Source: Campylobacteraceae bacterium (GTDB lineage: Bacteria; Campylobacterota; Campylobacteria; Campylobacterales; Campylobacteraceae). From it: DNA of 25,692 nucleotides. Made by a program: the position numbers and the translations under genes. The DNA lies in assembly GCA_031259875.1 (NCBI GenBank), contig JAIRKW010000004.1:1-25692 (forward strand). Direction: 5' to 3'. The notes under the pieces were generated by a model. The model did no database searches and was not told the origin of the DNA. It worked only from the letters and a program-made list of their open reading frames with translations. The stretch's first letter is position 1. Each line of letters begins with the position of its first letter. This document shows, piece by piece, positions 14,625 to 22,769 of this stretch.

Positions 14625-15679
14625 CACTCATCTCCTATTGTTTCATCTTTTTCATCATCGCCTATCGCTATCAAAGAGGAGTTTATGCCGATACTTTCTT
14701 TTATCTCGTTTTCGATTTGCTGCGCTGTCTGCTGATTTTCTTTCAAAAAGGCTTTGGCATTCTCTCTGCCTTGTCCGATTTTTGTCTCTTTGAAACTGAA
14801 CCACGCACCCGATTTATCTATAATATCAAGTTTTACACCATAATCAACAAGTTCGCCCTCTTTACTGATGCCTTCTCCGAACATGATGTCAAACTCTGCT
14901 TGTCTAAACGGCGGTGCAACTTTATTTTTTACAACTTTAGCTTTTACACGGTTACCTATCTGTTCTTCGGACTGTTTTAATGTAGCAATTTTTCTCACAT
15001 CAATTCTGACGGAAGCATAAAATTTGAGCGCATTGCCGCCTGTTGTAGTCTCAGGACTGCCGTAGCCTATGACGCCGATTTTCATACGAATTTGGTTTAT
15101 AAAGATGACAGTTGTCTGCATTTTGTGCAAAATGCCCGTCAATTTTCTAAGAGCTTGACTCATTAGTCTTGCTTGAAGTCCCATATGCTGGTCACCCATA
15201 TCGCCTTCAATCTCATTTTTTGGCGTAAGCGCAGCAACAGAATCTATAACTATAACATCTACCGCCCCGCTTCTGGCAACAGTCTCTACAATATCAAGCG
15301 CTTGCTCACCAAAATCTGGCTGCGAAACAAGCAAATTATCCACATCAACACCAAGATTTTTGGCATATTTGACATCCAAAGCGTGTTCGGCATCTATAAA
15401 AGCGCAAATACCGCCTTTTTTTTGGGCTTGCGCAATGATTTGAAGCGCAAGAGTCGTTTTGCCTGAACTTTCAGGCCCGTAAATCTCAATCACCCTGCCC
15501 CTCGGAACACCGCCGATGCCAAGAGCTATATCAAGACCCAACGAACCGGTGCTTATAGCATCAATGGGTTCAAACTCTTTATCTCCAAGACGCACCATTG
15601 CGCCTTTGCCGAAAGTTTTATCTATCTGCTTTAAAGTAAGCTCTAAAGCCTTTTTTTTATTTTCATCAATTGCCGCCAT
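14624..15679 (-). CDS. recA: recombinase RecA
   Basis: DNA-dependent ATPase that forms filaments on single-stranded DNA for homologous recombination. The 351 residues include Walker A GPESSGKT (68-75), the VIVIDSVAAL Walker B strand, the loop 1/2 region (GDQHMGLQARLMSQALRKL, FINQIRMKIGVIGYGSPETT) and an acidic C-terminal tail (DDEKDETIGDE). The start is ATG at 15677-15679 with AAGGA 7 nt upstream; an in-frame TTG sits one codon before it. First gene of the recA-eno-ftsB-like operon. Confidence 0.98.
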   Translation of the reverse strand: MAAIDENKKKALELTLKQIDKTFGKGAMVRLGDKEFEPIDAISTGSLGLDIALGIGGVPRGRVIEIYGPESSGKTTLALQIIAQAQKKGGICAFIDAEHALDVKYAKNLGVDVDNLLVSQPDFGEQALDIVETVARSGAVDVIVIDSVAALTPKNEIEGDMGDQHMGLQARLMSQALRKLTGILHKMQTTVIFINQIRMKIGVIGYGSPETTTGGNALKFYASVRIDVRKIATLKQSEEQIGNRVKAKVVKNKVAPPFRQAEFDIMFGEGISKEGELVDYGVKLDIIDKSGAWFSFKETKIGQGRENAKAFLKENQQTAQQIENEIKESIGINSSLIAIGDDEKDETIGDE

Positions 15680-15707
15680 CAAAAAATCCTTAAAAAATAA
15701 GTCTTTT

Positions 15708-15713
15708 ATTTTA
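15708..15713 (-). promoter_or_regulatory. -10 element for the recA operon
   Basis: Minus-strand TAAAAT within TGGTAAAATAAAAG, 28 nt before the recA start. No LexA-type box was recognised. Confidence 0.5.
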
Positions 15714-15745
15714 CCATTTTGCGTTTAAAAAAGACCTTGAAAATA

Positions 15746-15772
15746 TTATGCACTCATCTGTTTAATGCATAA
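15746..15772. repeat. inverted repeat upstream of the recA promoter
   Basis: TTATGCA (15746-15752) and TGCATAA (15766-15772) form perfect 7-bp arms with a 13-bp spacer, centred near -58 relative to the expected recA transcription start. Possible protein-binding site; it could also be chance in AT-rich DNA. Confidence 0.3.
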
Positions 15773-15884
15773 ATTTTTGCACTAAATAACTTTGCCGTTA
15801 CTGCAATGGTTGAGAGTTTTTGAAAATCGATGGCTGTCAAAATATATTGGGGAAAACTGATAGTTATTATCTGCATCGCTTTTG

Positions 15885-15939
15885 TGAGAGCTGTTCACAA
15901 AAATTTGGTTTTTGTGCGCCAAAAATGTGAACGCTCTCA
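15885..15939. repeat. large stem-loop between the RND gene and the recA leader
   Basis: TGAGAGC (15885-15891) and GTTCACA (15893-15899) pair with TGTGAAC (15926-15932) and GCTCTCA (15933-15939), a 14-bp stem with one bulged T. Inside, TTTGG (15904-15908) pairs with CCAAA (15919-15923). It lies 9 bp past the RND stop. The minus strand has no T-run after the stem, so it is not a textbook rho-independent terminator for that operon. The remaining part of this 268-bp gap holds only the recA promoter region. Confidence 0.5.
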
Positions 15940-15947
15940 AAAAATTT

Positions 15948-18395
15948 TTAGTACCTAAACGGCTTAAATATTAACAAAAGCTTTGGCAGCAATATTATCG
16001 CTCCGAAAAAGACCATTATCATCACAGCAACGGTAAGCACTCCAAAGTAGATTGTTGGTATAAAGTTTGAAAATACCAATACGCCAAACCCCAAAACAGT
16101 TGCCATTGTTGTGTAATACATAGCATGACCTATACTATTGTGCGAATTATACATTGCTTTTGTATAATCCCCCCCGCTTAATCGAAGTTCCTCTTTAAAA
16201 CGGTGTATATAATGTATAACATTATCCACGCCCATACCGATGCTAATCGCTGCAATTGTGATAGTCATCATATCTAAAGGAATCCCCGTAAATCCCATAA
16301 AGCCAAATACTGCGCCCATAGGTATAAGATTTGAAGCGAGCGCTATCAGTGAGGCTTTAAGCGAACCAAACAGCGGTATAAATATCACTAAAAAGACTAC
16401 CGCTACCGCGCCAAGTGTCAAAATTTGTGATTTAAAGAGGGACTGGAGCATATTATTATATAAAACCATCGCGCCTGAGAGGCGGTATGTGCCAATGTCC
16501 GGAGTGATTATCTGTTTTAGCTCCTCATTTGCTTTTTGTATCAACTCATTTCGTTTTAAATTTGGGTCTGAGTCAATAAGGCGCATAGTAAAGCGAAGTT
16601 CATTATGTTCGATATTAACATACGGCGATAAAATTATATTTTTATAATCTTCAGGAAGTTTTGTATATATTAAGGCCAATTCAAAATTATCAAGCTCTCT
16701 GCCGTTATTGAGCCGTTTGCCAACTTTAAGCAGTGTTCCTAAAGATTGTACTTTGCCGATAAATTCGTTATTTTCAAAATAATTATGTATGTTAAGTGCA
16801 GTATTTGTAATTTTTGGTGTGAACCAATATTTGGGGTCGTTTTTGTTTTTTGTAAACTCTTTTTCAAAGTCATCTTCTTCTTCATCTGCATTTTTGTCTG
16901 TGTTGAACTCTACAACCAAATCCATAGGCGTTGTACCGCCGAGGTTTTTGTCTATATTTTTCATACCCTGATATATTTGTGTTGAGGATTTGAAATAGTT
17001 TACAAAACTGTTTTCAACACGTATTTTCTGTATACCGATAAAAGCAAAAATAACCATACATGCTGCCAATAAAACAATAAAAAAACCGCGTTTATCTACT
17101 ATTTTAGCACAATATGAAGAAAAAGCGAACTCTTTTTCAAATTTTATATAAAGTCTTTTCTTGGGCAGTATGATAAGAATAGCAGGTAATACTGTGAAAG
17201 CTATCACTAAAGACATTGTGATGCCGCTCGCCATCATCCAGCCAAGATTTATGATAGGTTTGATGTTTGCCAGCATAAGCGATAAAAAACCTATAATTGT
17301 TGTAAAAACTGCAAAAAATGATGGTTTGATTTTGGACAATGTTGCCAATAAAACAAGCTCTTTTTGCGGTACTTTTGGATATTTTGAGGCAAGTTCGCGA
17401 TATCTTACGATGAGGTGCAAAATAATGGAGATAGTTAAAATGAGTTGCAGCGCTATAAAGTTAGACGAAATGACTGTAACTTCCCAGCCGAAAAATCCTA
17501 AAATTCCTGCCGTTGAAATAATACTCAGAGCACAGATTAAAAGCGGCAGTATAACATAGCGTATTTGACGAAATATAACCCAAAGCGTTAATGCCAATAG
17601 CGCAAATAGTATCGCTCCAAAATAGATAAGATCGGATTTGACAAAAGTTATCATATCCACAGCTATCATATTTACTCCGCCTAAAAAAAGTGCGCCTTCA
17701 TTGTCGTGTGACTTTAAAATTGCCCTTATTTCATCTATCGTTTGATACTCTTTGATTCTGAATTCGCTGCGGTATTTTTTAAACTCTTCCGAAGCTGATT
17801 TGAATTCCTCTTTTGCTGCCGTATCAACGGCTGCCTTTTCCCGCGCACTGTTTCGCTTTTCGGCAAGTTTTGCATATGTCTCATCGGCTTTTAGCATTAC
17901 TACAATTGCAGTAGTTTTTAAATCTTTACTTACTACATTTTCACTATAAATAGGACTTGTTAAAAGTTCTTCTCTTGCTTTTTGGAGATTTATGTGCGGC
18001 GAACGAAGAGTGGTTACATCGTTTACCAATTCTTTTATTGCGCTGCTGCCGTTTTCCAATAGCGGAATATCAAGTATGCTCATAACAGAATCTACACGCT
18101 CAACTCTTTTCAATTCCTGTGATATTGCGTCTAAAAAATGCAGTGTTTCAGTCGCAAAAAGGTCATTTTTGGGTGCAAATGAGATAATAAGCATATCAAG
18201 ACTTGATGGATAGCGTGCGGACATTTCTCTCATAAAGAGTAAGTCTGTATCATCTTCCAGCAATAGTGTTTCAGCCGAAGCATCTACTTCAAGTTTTGAG
18301 GCTTGAACAGCTAAAATGCCTACTATTATAAAAAGCACTGCCAAAACAGTTATCGGAAATCTTAATATTAGCCTCTCGTAAATTTTTCTGAGCAT
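15948..18395 (-). CDS. RND-superfamily lipid transporter (HpnN/COG1033-like)
   Basis: Inner-membrane protein of 815 residues with the duplicated RND layout: one helix (about 13-32), a periplasmic domain, a helix bundle (about 250-410), another helix (about 435-455), a second periplasmic domain holding a very acidic insertion (NADEEEDDFEKEF), and a final bundle (about 675-810) with ISIGMGVDNVIHYIHRF. It belongs with the HpnN/COG1033 group. The preceding genes encode MlaC- and MlaA-like proteins, as in Campylobacter (Cj1371-Cj1373 order), so it probably moves phospholipids or related lipids between inner membrane and the periplasmic carrier; direction is not known from sequence. The start overlaps the mlaC stop as TAATG. 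Confidence 0.88.
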   Translation of the reverse strand: MLRKIYERLILRFPITVLAVLFIIVGILAVQASKLEVDASAETLLLEDDTDLLFMREMSARYPSSLDMLIISFAPKNDLFATETLHFLDAISQELKRVERVDSVMSILDIPLLENGSSAIKELVNDVTTLRSPHINLQKAREELLTSPIYSENVVSKDLKTTAIVVMLKADETYAKLAEKRNSAREKAAVDTAAKEEFKSASEEFKKYRSEFRIKEYQTIDEIRAILKSHDNEGALFLGGVNMIAVDMITFVKSDLIYFGAILFALLALTLWVIFRQIRYVILPLLICALSIISTAGILGFFGWEVTVISSNFIALQLILTISIILHLIVRYRELASKYPKVPQKELVLLATLSKIKPSFFAVFTTIIGFLSLMLANIKPIINLGWMMASGITMSLVIAFTVLPAILIILPKKRLYIKFEKEFAFSSYCAKIVDKRGFFIVLLAACMVIFAFIGIQKIRVENSFVNYFKSSTQIYQGMKNIDKNLGGTTPMDLVVEFNTDKNADEEEDDFEKEFTKNKNDPKYWFTPKITNTALNIHNYFENNEFIGKVQSLGTLLKVGKRLNNGRELDNFELALIYTKLPEDYKNIILSPYVNIEHNELRFTMRLIDSDPNLKRNELIQKANEELKQIITPDIGTYRLSGAMVLYNNMLQSLFKSQILTLGAVAVVFLVIFIPLFGSLKASLIALASNLIPMGAVFGFMGFTGIPLDMMTITIAAISIGMGVDNVIHYIHRFKEELRLSGGDYTKAMYNSHNSIGHAMYYTTMATVLGFGVLVFSNFIPTIYFGVLTVAVMIMVFFGAIILLPKLLLIFKPFRY

Positions 18396-18991
18396 TATTT
18401 TTGCACTTCTAAATTAATAGCATCAATCTTTTTCATCAAATCTTCAAATGAGTTGTTTTTTAATATGCCGTCAAATTGGCTTCTATACGTCTGAACGATA
18501 CTTACTCCTATGATATCCACATCATAAATAAGCCAGCCGCGTGTATCTTTCGTATCATAAAATTTATACAAAATCTCATAAGTCTGTCCATCTTTTGCGG
18601 TCAAAACCATTGGCACTTGAATGCGTGCTGCACTTTTTTTGTCACTTTTTTTAATAGTGATTTTTTCATCTGTGTATAGTTTTAGTTTTTCTATATAAGA
18701 CTCTTTAAGACGTTCTACAAATTTTGCTATAAACTCCTCTTGCTGTTTGCTGTTCAGTGTCTTCCACTGCGCTTTTCCAAGACAAATTTCTGCCATCTGT
18801 TTAAAGTCAAAAAATGAATCAAACATTGCAAAAATCCTTTGCGATTTTTCACTGTCATTAATATTTTTATCCTGCAAAATAGTGGTTGCCTTAGCAATAT
18901 CGTTGCTTATAACAGTATCTATCTCGCTCTCTTCAAGCGCATTTAAAAGCGTGCAGACAAAAAGTGCCGTCAAAAAAAACTTCAATTTCAT
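18395..18991 (-). CDS. mlaC: MlaC/Ttg2D/HpnM-like periplasmic lipid-binding protein
   Basis: Periplasmic protein of 198 residues with a signal peptide (MKLKFFLTALFVCTLLNA) and the MlaC-family features: an N-terminal helical part ending in MFDSFFDFKQMAEICLGKAQWKTL, then FVERLKESYIEKL and a beta sheet with GQTYEILYKFYDTKDTRGWLIYDVDIIGVSIVQTYRSQF. MlaC carries phospholipids between the MlaA complex and the inner membrane; HpnM is the hopanoid-system relative. Its AAAGGAG ribosome site lies within the last codons of mlaA, and its stop overlaps the RND start, so the three genes are co-translated. The symbol is by family; orthology to E. coli MlaC in function is inferred. Confidence 0.88.
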   Translation of the reverse strand: MKLKFFLTALFVCTLLNALEESEIDTVISNDIAKATTILQDKNINDSEKSQRIFAMFDSFFDFKQMAEICLGKAQWKTLNSKQQEEFIAKFVERLKESYIEKLKLYTDEKITIKKSDKKSAARIQVPMVLTAKDGQTYEILYKFYDTKDTRGWLIYDVDIIGVSIVQTYRSQFDGILKNNSFEDLMKKIDAINLEVQK

Positions 18992-18994
18992 AAT

Positions 18995-19720
18995 TCACTC
19001 CTTTATTAATTTATCTCTTCTTTGTTCGTACATATTTTTCATCAGCGGATATAAATCTATCGCATCTTTTGTCATTGTTTCATACATGGGTGCAAAATCC
19101 GACAATCCATTCAGTACACTAAATGCACGCACGCCAATACTTTGCCAATCATTCTCAAACACATGCCAGTCGTTGTAGGTAAGCGGAGCTATATAGTTAA
19201 TGACTTCACCTCCAAGGTCGCGCAGATTTGACGGACCCAAAAGCGGCAGCACAATGTGGGGGCCGGAAGGAACACCCCAAGCACCTAAAGTCTGTCCGAA
19301 ATCTTCATCATGCTTTTGCATACCATATATCTCGTCCGCAACATTTGCAAAACCTAAAAAACCAACTGCTGTATTAATAATAAACCGTCTTGTTTCGGAA
19401 GCAGCATTTGAAAATTTGCCCTGCAATAAATTGTTTACAAAGCGCACCGGAAAGGCTATATTGTCAAAAAAATTATTTATGGAACTTCTCGCACCTTTCG
19501 GGACTACTTTTCTATAGCTGTCGGCAGTTGGGATAATTACATAAATATATGCCGCATTGTTGAATTTAGTCATAATTCTATTGTACCCGCTTAGTGGGTC
19601 AAACTCTTCTGTGCTGCCAAATTCTGATTCGAAGTCGTCTTCATCAGGTACGTTTACAATGTTTTTATCTGCGCACCCATAAAAAAAGAGCAAAAAAAGC
19701 ACAACCACCGCAAATCTCAT
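18995..19720 (-). CDS. mlaA: MlaA/VacJ-family outer-membrane lipoprotein
   Basis: Lipoprotein of 241 residues: signal peptide with lipobox FFYGC (Cys16), then an acidic linker (DEDDFESEFGSTEEF) and the MlaA domain beginning DPLSGYNRIMTKFN, with the hallmark stretches SINNFFDNIAFPVRFVNNLLQGK, RFIINTAVGFLGFANVADEIYG and FGQTLGAWGVPSGPHIVLPLLGPSNLRD. Alanine at +2 predicts outer-membrane sorting. MlaA forms an annular lipid channel that removes mislocalised phospholipid from the outer leaflet. First gene of the mlaA-mlaC-RND operon; GGAG precedes the ATG. The small gap to the next gene holds that gene's ribosome site only. Confidence 0.93.
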   Translation of the reverse strand: MRFAVVVLFLLFFYGCADKNIVNVPDEDDFESEFGSTEEFDPLSGYNRIMTKFNNAAYIYVIIPTADSYRKVVPKGARSSINNFFDNIAFPVRFVNNLLQGKFSNAASETRRFIINTAVGFLGFANVADEIYGMQKHDEDFGQTLGAWGVPSGPHIVLPLLGPSNLRDLGGEVINYIAPLTYNDWHVFENDWQSIGVRAFSVLNGLSDFAPMYETMTKDAIDLYPLMKNMYEQRRDKLIKE

Positions 19721-19751
19721 AACTGCTCCAAAAATTTTACATTAAATGGTT

Positions 19752-19757
19752 ATTGTA
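19752..19757 (-). promoter_or_regulatory. -10 element for the mlaA operon
   Basis: Minus-strand TGATACAAT, the extended -10 form also seen at mqnD, in the 50-bp gap between the RDD gene and mlaA; about 32 nt before the mlaA start. It separates the lipid-transport operon from the secG...RDD operon. Confidence 0.5.
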
Positions 19758-19770
19758 TCATATTTGTAAT

Positions 19771-20211
19771 TTACACTATGCAAATTGTATCTGAAAGAAT
19801 ATCATGTAAGCACCTTTTATCTTTTCTAAAAAAAGCCGGTAAAAATCCGATAAATATTGCGCCGAAAACCACAAAACATAAAAATCTCCACATTGCTCTA
19901 AAAAATCCCGGTTTTTGCTTAGTTTGCAAATCCATAAGTTGTATACCATAAGCTTTATATCCAGGACTTTGTCCCGTAACGGCGAAAAAAATGGAAAGTA
20001 TGACACCAAAAATCATAGTGCAGATAAGTATAGCCGGCTGATTATTTAAAAATTCATCGCGTCCGCCCAAGATAATATAAACTGTAAAATATAAAATAGG
20101 CATATTTATCATAAACATATCGACTATAAAAGCTTTTATACGCTTGAAAATAGATGCGCTTTGGAGTAAGGAGGGTATAGTCTTGGCTTGTTTTTCAGCT
20201 TTGCCGCCCAT
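19771..20211 (-). CDS. RDD-family membrane protein
   Basis: Membrane protein of 146 residues with the RDD-family pattern: KRIKAFIVDMFMINMPILY (the conserved R...D near the first helix), a second helix with ICTMIFGVILSIFFAV, the GQSPGYKAYGIQLMD motif, and a C-terminal helix with WRFLCFVVFGAIF, ending DKRCLHDILSDT. The family has no single established role; some members act in ion exchange. A longer frame reaches 20298 but would run 86 nt into pyrE; the ATG at 20209-20211 lies one base after the pyrE stop (TAAAATG) and is preferred. Last gene of the secG operon. Confidence 0.85.
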   Translation of the reverse strand: MGGKAEKQAKTIPSLLQSASIFKRIKAFIVDMFMINMPILYFTVYIILGGRDEFLNNQPAILICTMIFGVILSIFFAVTGQSPGYKAYGIQLMDLQTKQKPGFFRAMWRFLCFVVFGAIFIGFLPAFFRKDKRCLHDILSDTICIV

Positions 20212-20212
20212 T

Positions 20213-20821
20213 TTAATTGCCGCGGCTTCCTGGTTTAACAGCTTGACTTCCAAGTTTGCACATAGGACAGCTGTCAGGAGAAAATATCTCAAATTCAAAG
20301 TCTGCTAATGCAAAAAAAGGTATATCGTGCGGCAATTGACAGTTTGGTTTTGCTCTTTTGCCGCTATTGGTCCGAGCACAAAATCCTCTATTGGCAAGCG
20401 CAGCGAATGCCACGATTTTTCCGCCCATTTGAACTATTGTTTTAGCCGCTTCTAAAGCTGAACCGCCTGTAGTGATAATATCTTCACAGATGATAAATTT
20501 TTCATCGTGCTTAACCTCAAATCCGCGCCTTAATGTCATTTTACCGTCAACTCTCTCGGTAAAAATAGAACGTATGTTAAGCGCGCGCGCCAATTCATAA
20601 CCTGCCAATATGCCTCCAAGTGCGGGAGCGCATACGCAATCCGCTTTAATACCGGCAAGTTTTATCTGCTTTGCGAGTTCTATAGCAAGCTCGCCCGCTA
20701 TACGCGGACTTTCTAATACTTTTGCGCTTTGCAGATAGTAACGCGAATGGTTACCCGATGTGAGCAAAAAATGTCCCTCAAGGTAAGCATCAGCTTTTTT
20801 ATAAATCAACTCTATATCCAT
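20213..20821 (-). CDS. pyrE: orotate phosphoribosyltransferase
   Basis: Pyrimidine synthesis: orotate plus PRPP to orotidine monophosphate. The 202 residues show HFLLTSGNHSRYYLQSAKV, APALGGILAGYELAR, the flexible catalytic loop around FTERVDGKMTLRRGFEV, and the PRPP-binding motif FIICEDIITTGGSA (109-122). The tail CPMC...VKPGSRGN is like Campylobacter PyrE. The start is the ATG at 20819-20821 rather than the one at 20827: AAAGG is 7 nt before it but only 1 nt before the other, and Campylobacter PyrE starts at the matching residue. The end of frr overlaps the longer form. Confidence 0.96.
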   Translation of the reverse strand: MDIELIYKKADAYLEGHFLLTSGNHSRYYLQSAKVLESPRIAGELAIELAKQIKLAGIKADCVCAPALGGILAGYELARALNIRSIFTERVDGKMTLRRGFEVKHDEKFIICEDIITTGGSALEAAKTIVQMGGKIVAFAALANRGFCARTNSGKRAKPNCQLPHDIPFFALADFEFEIFSPDSCPMCKLGSQAVKPGSRGN

Positions 20822-20823
20822 AC

Positions 20824-21381
20824 TCATACCTTTAAAAGTTCACTCTCTTTTTGCTTAACAAGTTCGTCAACTGTTTTTATAAACTCATCGGTGATTTTTT
20901 GTACTTCATTTTCACCCTTTTTGATAATATCTTCGCTAAGCGCATTCTCTTTTTCGAGCCTTTTGATTTTATCATTTGCCTCTTTGCGGATATTTCTAAC
21001 TGCTACTCTTGCTTTTTCGCCGAATGCTCTTGCATGCTTGGCATTCTCTTGACGCTGTTCTACGGTCATAGGCGGAAAATAGAGTTTTATGCCATCGCCA
21101 TCGCTGTTTGGATTGACGCCGATATTTGCTTCAGCTATCGCTCTTTCTATATCTTTGACAAGCTTTTTTTCCCATGGCGTAATACTTATTGTGATGGCAT
21201 CCGCAGCCATTATTGACGCTACTTGATTTAACGGGGTAGGCGAGCCGTAATAGTCTATGTGGATGTTATCCAAAATAGATATATTCACTTTTCCGCTTCT
21301 AAGTGTCTGAAAGTCGCGCTTAAGAGCCTCTATACTTTTACTCATATGCTCTTTTTCAAACTTATAAACTTCATCCAGCAT
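20824..21381 (-). CDS. frr: ribosome recycling factor
   Basis: Splits post-termination ribosomes together with EF-G. At 185 residues it has the exact family length, with the conserved FQTLRSGKVNISILDNIHIDYYG opening, ITPWEKKLVKDIERAI, IKLYFPPMTVEQRQE and the long helices of domain I including VAVRNIRKEANDKIKRL. AAAGGAT precedes the ATG and overlaps the end of the deacetylase gene (1 nt between stop and start). Confidence 0.97.
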   Translation of the reverse strand: MLDEVYKFEKEHMSKSIEALKRDFQTLRSGKVNISILDNIHIDYYGSPTPLNQVASIMAADAITISITPWEKKLVKDIERAIAEANIGVNPNSDGDGIKLYFPPMTVEQRQENAKHARAFGEKARVAVRNIRKEANDKIKRLEKENALSEDIIKKGENEVQKITDEFIKTVDELVKQKESELLKV

Positions 21382-21382
21382 A

Positions 21383-22324
21383 CTAATCCTTTACTAAAAT
21401 TTTTGTTGAAATTTTATCATCAGCTTGCAGTATTACCCGCACTCTTGATTTTTGCAGTTTTTTATTTACGTCATAATTTATCAGTCCGTCTTTGACCTCT
21501 ATGTCGCGCCAGCCTAAATCAGTAATGTAAAGTTTTGCTTTTGTGATATTGCCGCTAACACGCGCCTCTACTTTTGTGATATTGCTGTTTGAAGGGTAGA
21601 TTTTAGGTTCTATCCACTCTGCTTCAAGAGTTTTGTATCTTAAAAAAGGTTTAATATTTTCATCACCTACAAGCGCGAAACGATTTAAGTCATATACGCT
21701 GCTCTTATCAGAAACAGCGCCAATATTTTGATTTAATATTGCGCTAAATCCAAACTCTTCGGCAATATTTCTCACTTCATCATTAAATTCACCATAAGGG
21801 TAAGAGTAAAAACTGCTTTTAGAACCTACTCTCTTTTCATAAAGCTCCAACCCTTTTTTGAAATCAGCCCTTAATGCATCCTTGCTTTGTTTTGTTTGAT
21901 GAGAGTGCGAGTATGAATGAAAAGCAAGCGTACCACCTCTTTTTTCAAGCTCTTTTAACTCTTCCCAATTTAAAAAATCAGGATAATTTTTCTCTGCCGC
22001 TTCGACATACACAAACATCGTAAATACATACCCAAACTCTTCAAATATTGGCAAAGCATTTAAAAAGCTTTTGTATCCGTCGTCTATAGTTAAAGCAATC
22101 CATTTTTCAGGCAAAGTTTCATTTTGATTTAATTTATCAACAATAGACTGCAGTGGAACAACAGTGTAGTTATTGTCCCTCAAAAACTCAAATTGTTTAC
22201 GCAAGACGCTATTTTGTGTATTGGTGGAGGGATATCTGTCGTCGTTAAAACGGTGATATAAAAAGATATGTGCGTCAGCAAAAAGATAGAAACTAAACGC
22301 ACAAAGTAAAAAAAGATAACGCAT
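21383..22324 (-). CDS. secreted polysaccharide deacetylase (NodB-type)
   Basis: Exported protein of 313 residues with a signal peptide (MRYLFLLCAFSFYLFADA) and a NodB homology domain: TIDDGY (D81, D82 as base and metal ligand), the metal-binding HSYSH (H136, H140) and SYPYGEFN. All residues needed for metal-dependent de-N-acetylation are present. The C-terminal third (about 230-313) is a beta-rich extension with KVEARVSGNITKAKLYITDLGW, possibly a carbohydrate- or wall-binding module. Substrate is unknown; peptidoglycan or an exopolysaccharide are the usual targets. Its ATG overlaps the secG stop (TAATG). Such a gene between secG and frr is an insertion relative to the Campylobacter jejuni order. 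Confidence 0.9.
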   Translation of the reverse strand: MRYLFLLCAFSFYLFADAHIFLYHRFNDDRYPSTNTQNSVLRKQFEFLRDNNYTVVPLQSIVDKLNQNETLPEKWIALTIDDGYKSFLNALPIFEEFGYVFTMFVYVEAAEKNYPDFLNWEELKELEKRGGTLAFHSYSHSHQTKQSKDALRADFKKGLELYEKRVGSKSSFYSYPYGEFNDEVRNIAEEFGFSAILNQNIGAVSDKSSVYDLNRFALVGDENIKPFLRYKTLEAEWIEPKIYPSNSNITKVEARVSGNITKAKLYITDLGWRDIEVKDGLINYDVNKKLQKSRVRVILQADDKISTKILVKD

Positions 22325-22659
22325 TATTGGGCAGACGGAGCTTCTGGAGCGGACGGCGTAATCGGTGCATTGCCGGTTGACGGAGCCGATGGAGCAGAGG
22401 TCTTTTCTATATCGTCAATCACGGATTTGCTGATTTGCTGATTGTACAAATATGAAAGACATATCGTATTGGCGACAAATAAAAGTCCGACAGCAAGCGT
22501 AAATTTAGCTAAAAACCCGCTAGGACCTTTTGCCCCAAACAGCGATTCGTTACTGCCGCTGTATGCGCCAAGCCCTATAGAAGAACTTTTTTGAAGCAAA
22601 ACAGCAATAGTGATGATAATTGCTAAAATAAACTCAACTACGAAAAAAAATCCTGTCAT
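22324..22659 (-). CDS. secG: protein translocase subunit SecG
   Basis: Small SecYEG partner of 111 residues with two transmembrane helices (about 4-21 and 50-69) flanking the conserved LLQKSSSIGLGAYSGSNESLFGAKGPSGFLAK loop, and a disordered Ala/Pro/Ser-rich tail (APSAPSTGNAPITPSAPEAP). AAGGA precedes the ATG. First gene of the secG-deacetylase-frr-pyrE-RDD operon. Confidence 0.95.
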   Translation of the reverse strand: MTGFFFVVEFILAIIITIAVLLQKSSSIGLGAYSGSNESLFGAKGPSGFLAKFTLAVGLLFVANTICLSYLYNQQISKSVIDDIEKTSAPSAPSTGNAPITPSAPEAPSAQ

Positions 22660-22731
22660 TTTATATCCTTAAATTCAAACAAAAAATATCCCCAAACTTC
22701 TGTAATTAAAGTGTTTTTTATGAGGAGCATT

Positions 22732-22737
22732 ATTTTA
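22732..22737 (-). promoter_or_regulatory. -10 element for the secG operon
   Basis: Minus-strand TTTTGATAAAAT, with TAAAAT as -10, about 73 nt before the secG start. Confidence 0.45.
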
Positions 22738-22755
22738 TCAAAACGATATTAAAAG

Positions 22756-22769
22756 AATGTTGAAACATT
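22756..22769. repeat. palindromic site AATGTT-GA-AACATT upstream of secG
   Basis: Perfect 6-bp arms (22756-22761 and 22764-22769) with a 2-bp spacer. It falls in the -35 region of the proposed secG promoter, so a bound protein could block transcription. It could also belong to the divergent LRR gene. Confidence 0.3.

Noticed and set aside
14398..14980. Two long plus-strand frames opposite eno and recA
   Set aside because: They lie antisense to genes with complete catalytic motifs, have no ribosome sites, and their cysteine/phenylalanine-rich content is typical of shadow frames.
15830..15958. Plus-strand open frame of 42 codons (starting MAVKIYWGKL) between recA and the RND gene
   Set aside because: No ribosome-binding site, and most of it is formed by the two arms of the large stem-loop and the end of the RND gene; composition gives no support for coding.
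19776..20009. Alternative minus-strand frame inside the RDD gene
   Set aside because: Same strand, different frame, no ribosome site; the RDD frame carries the family motifs.
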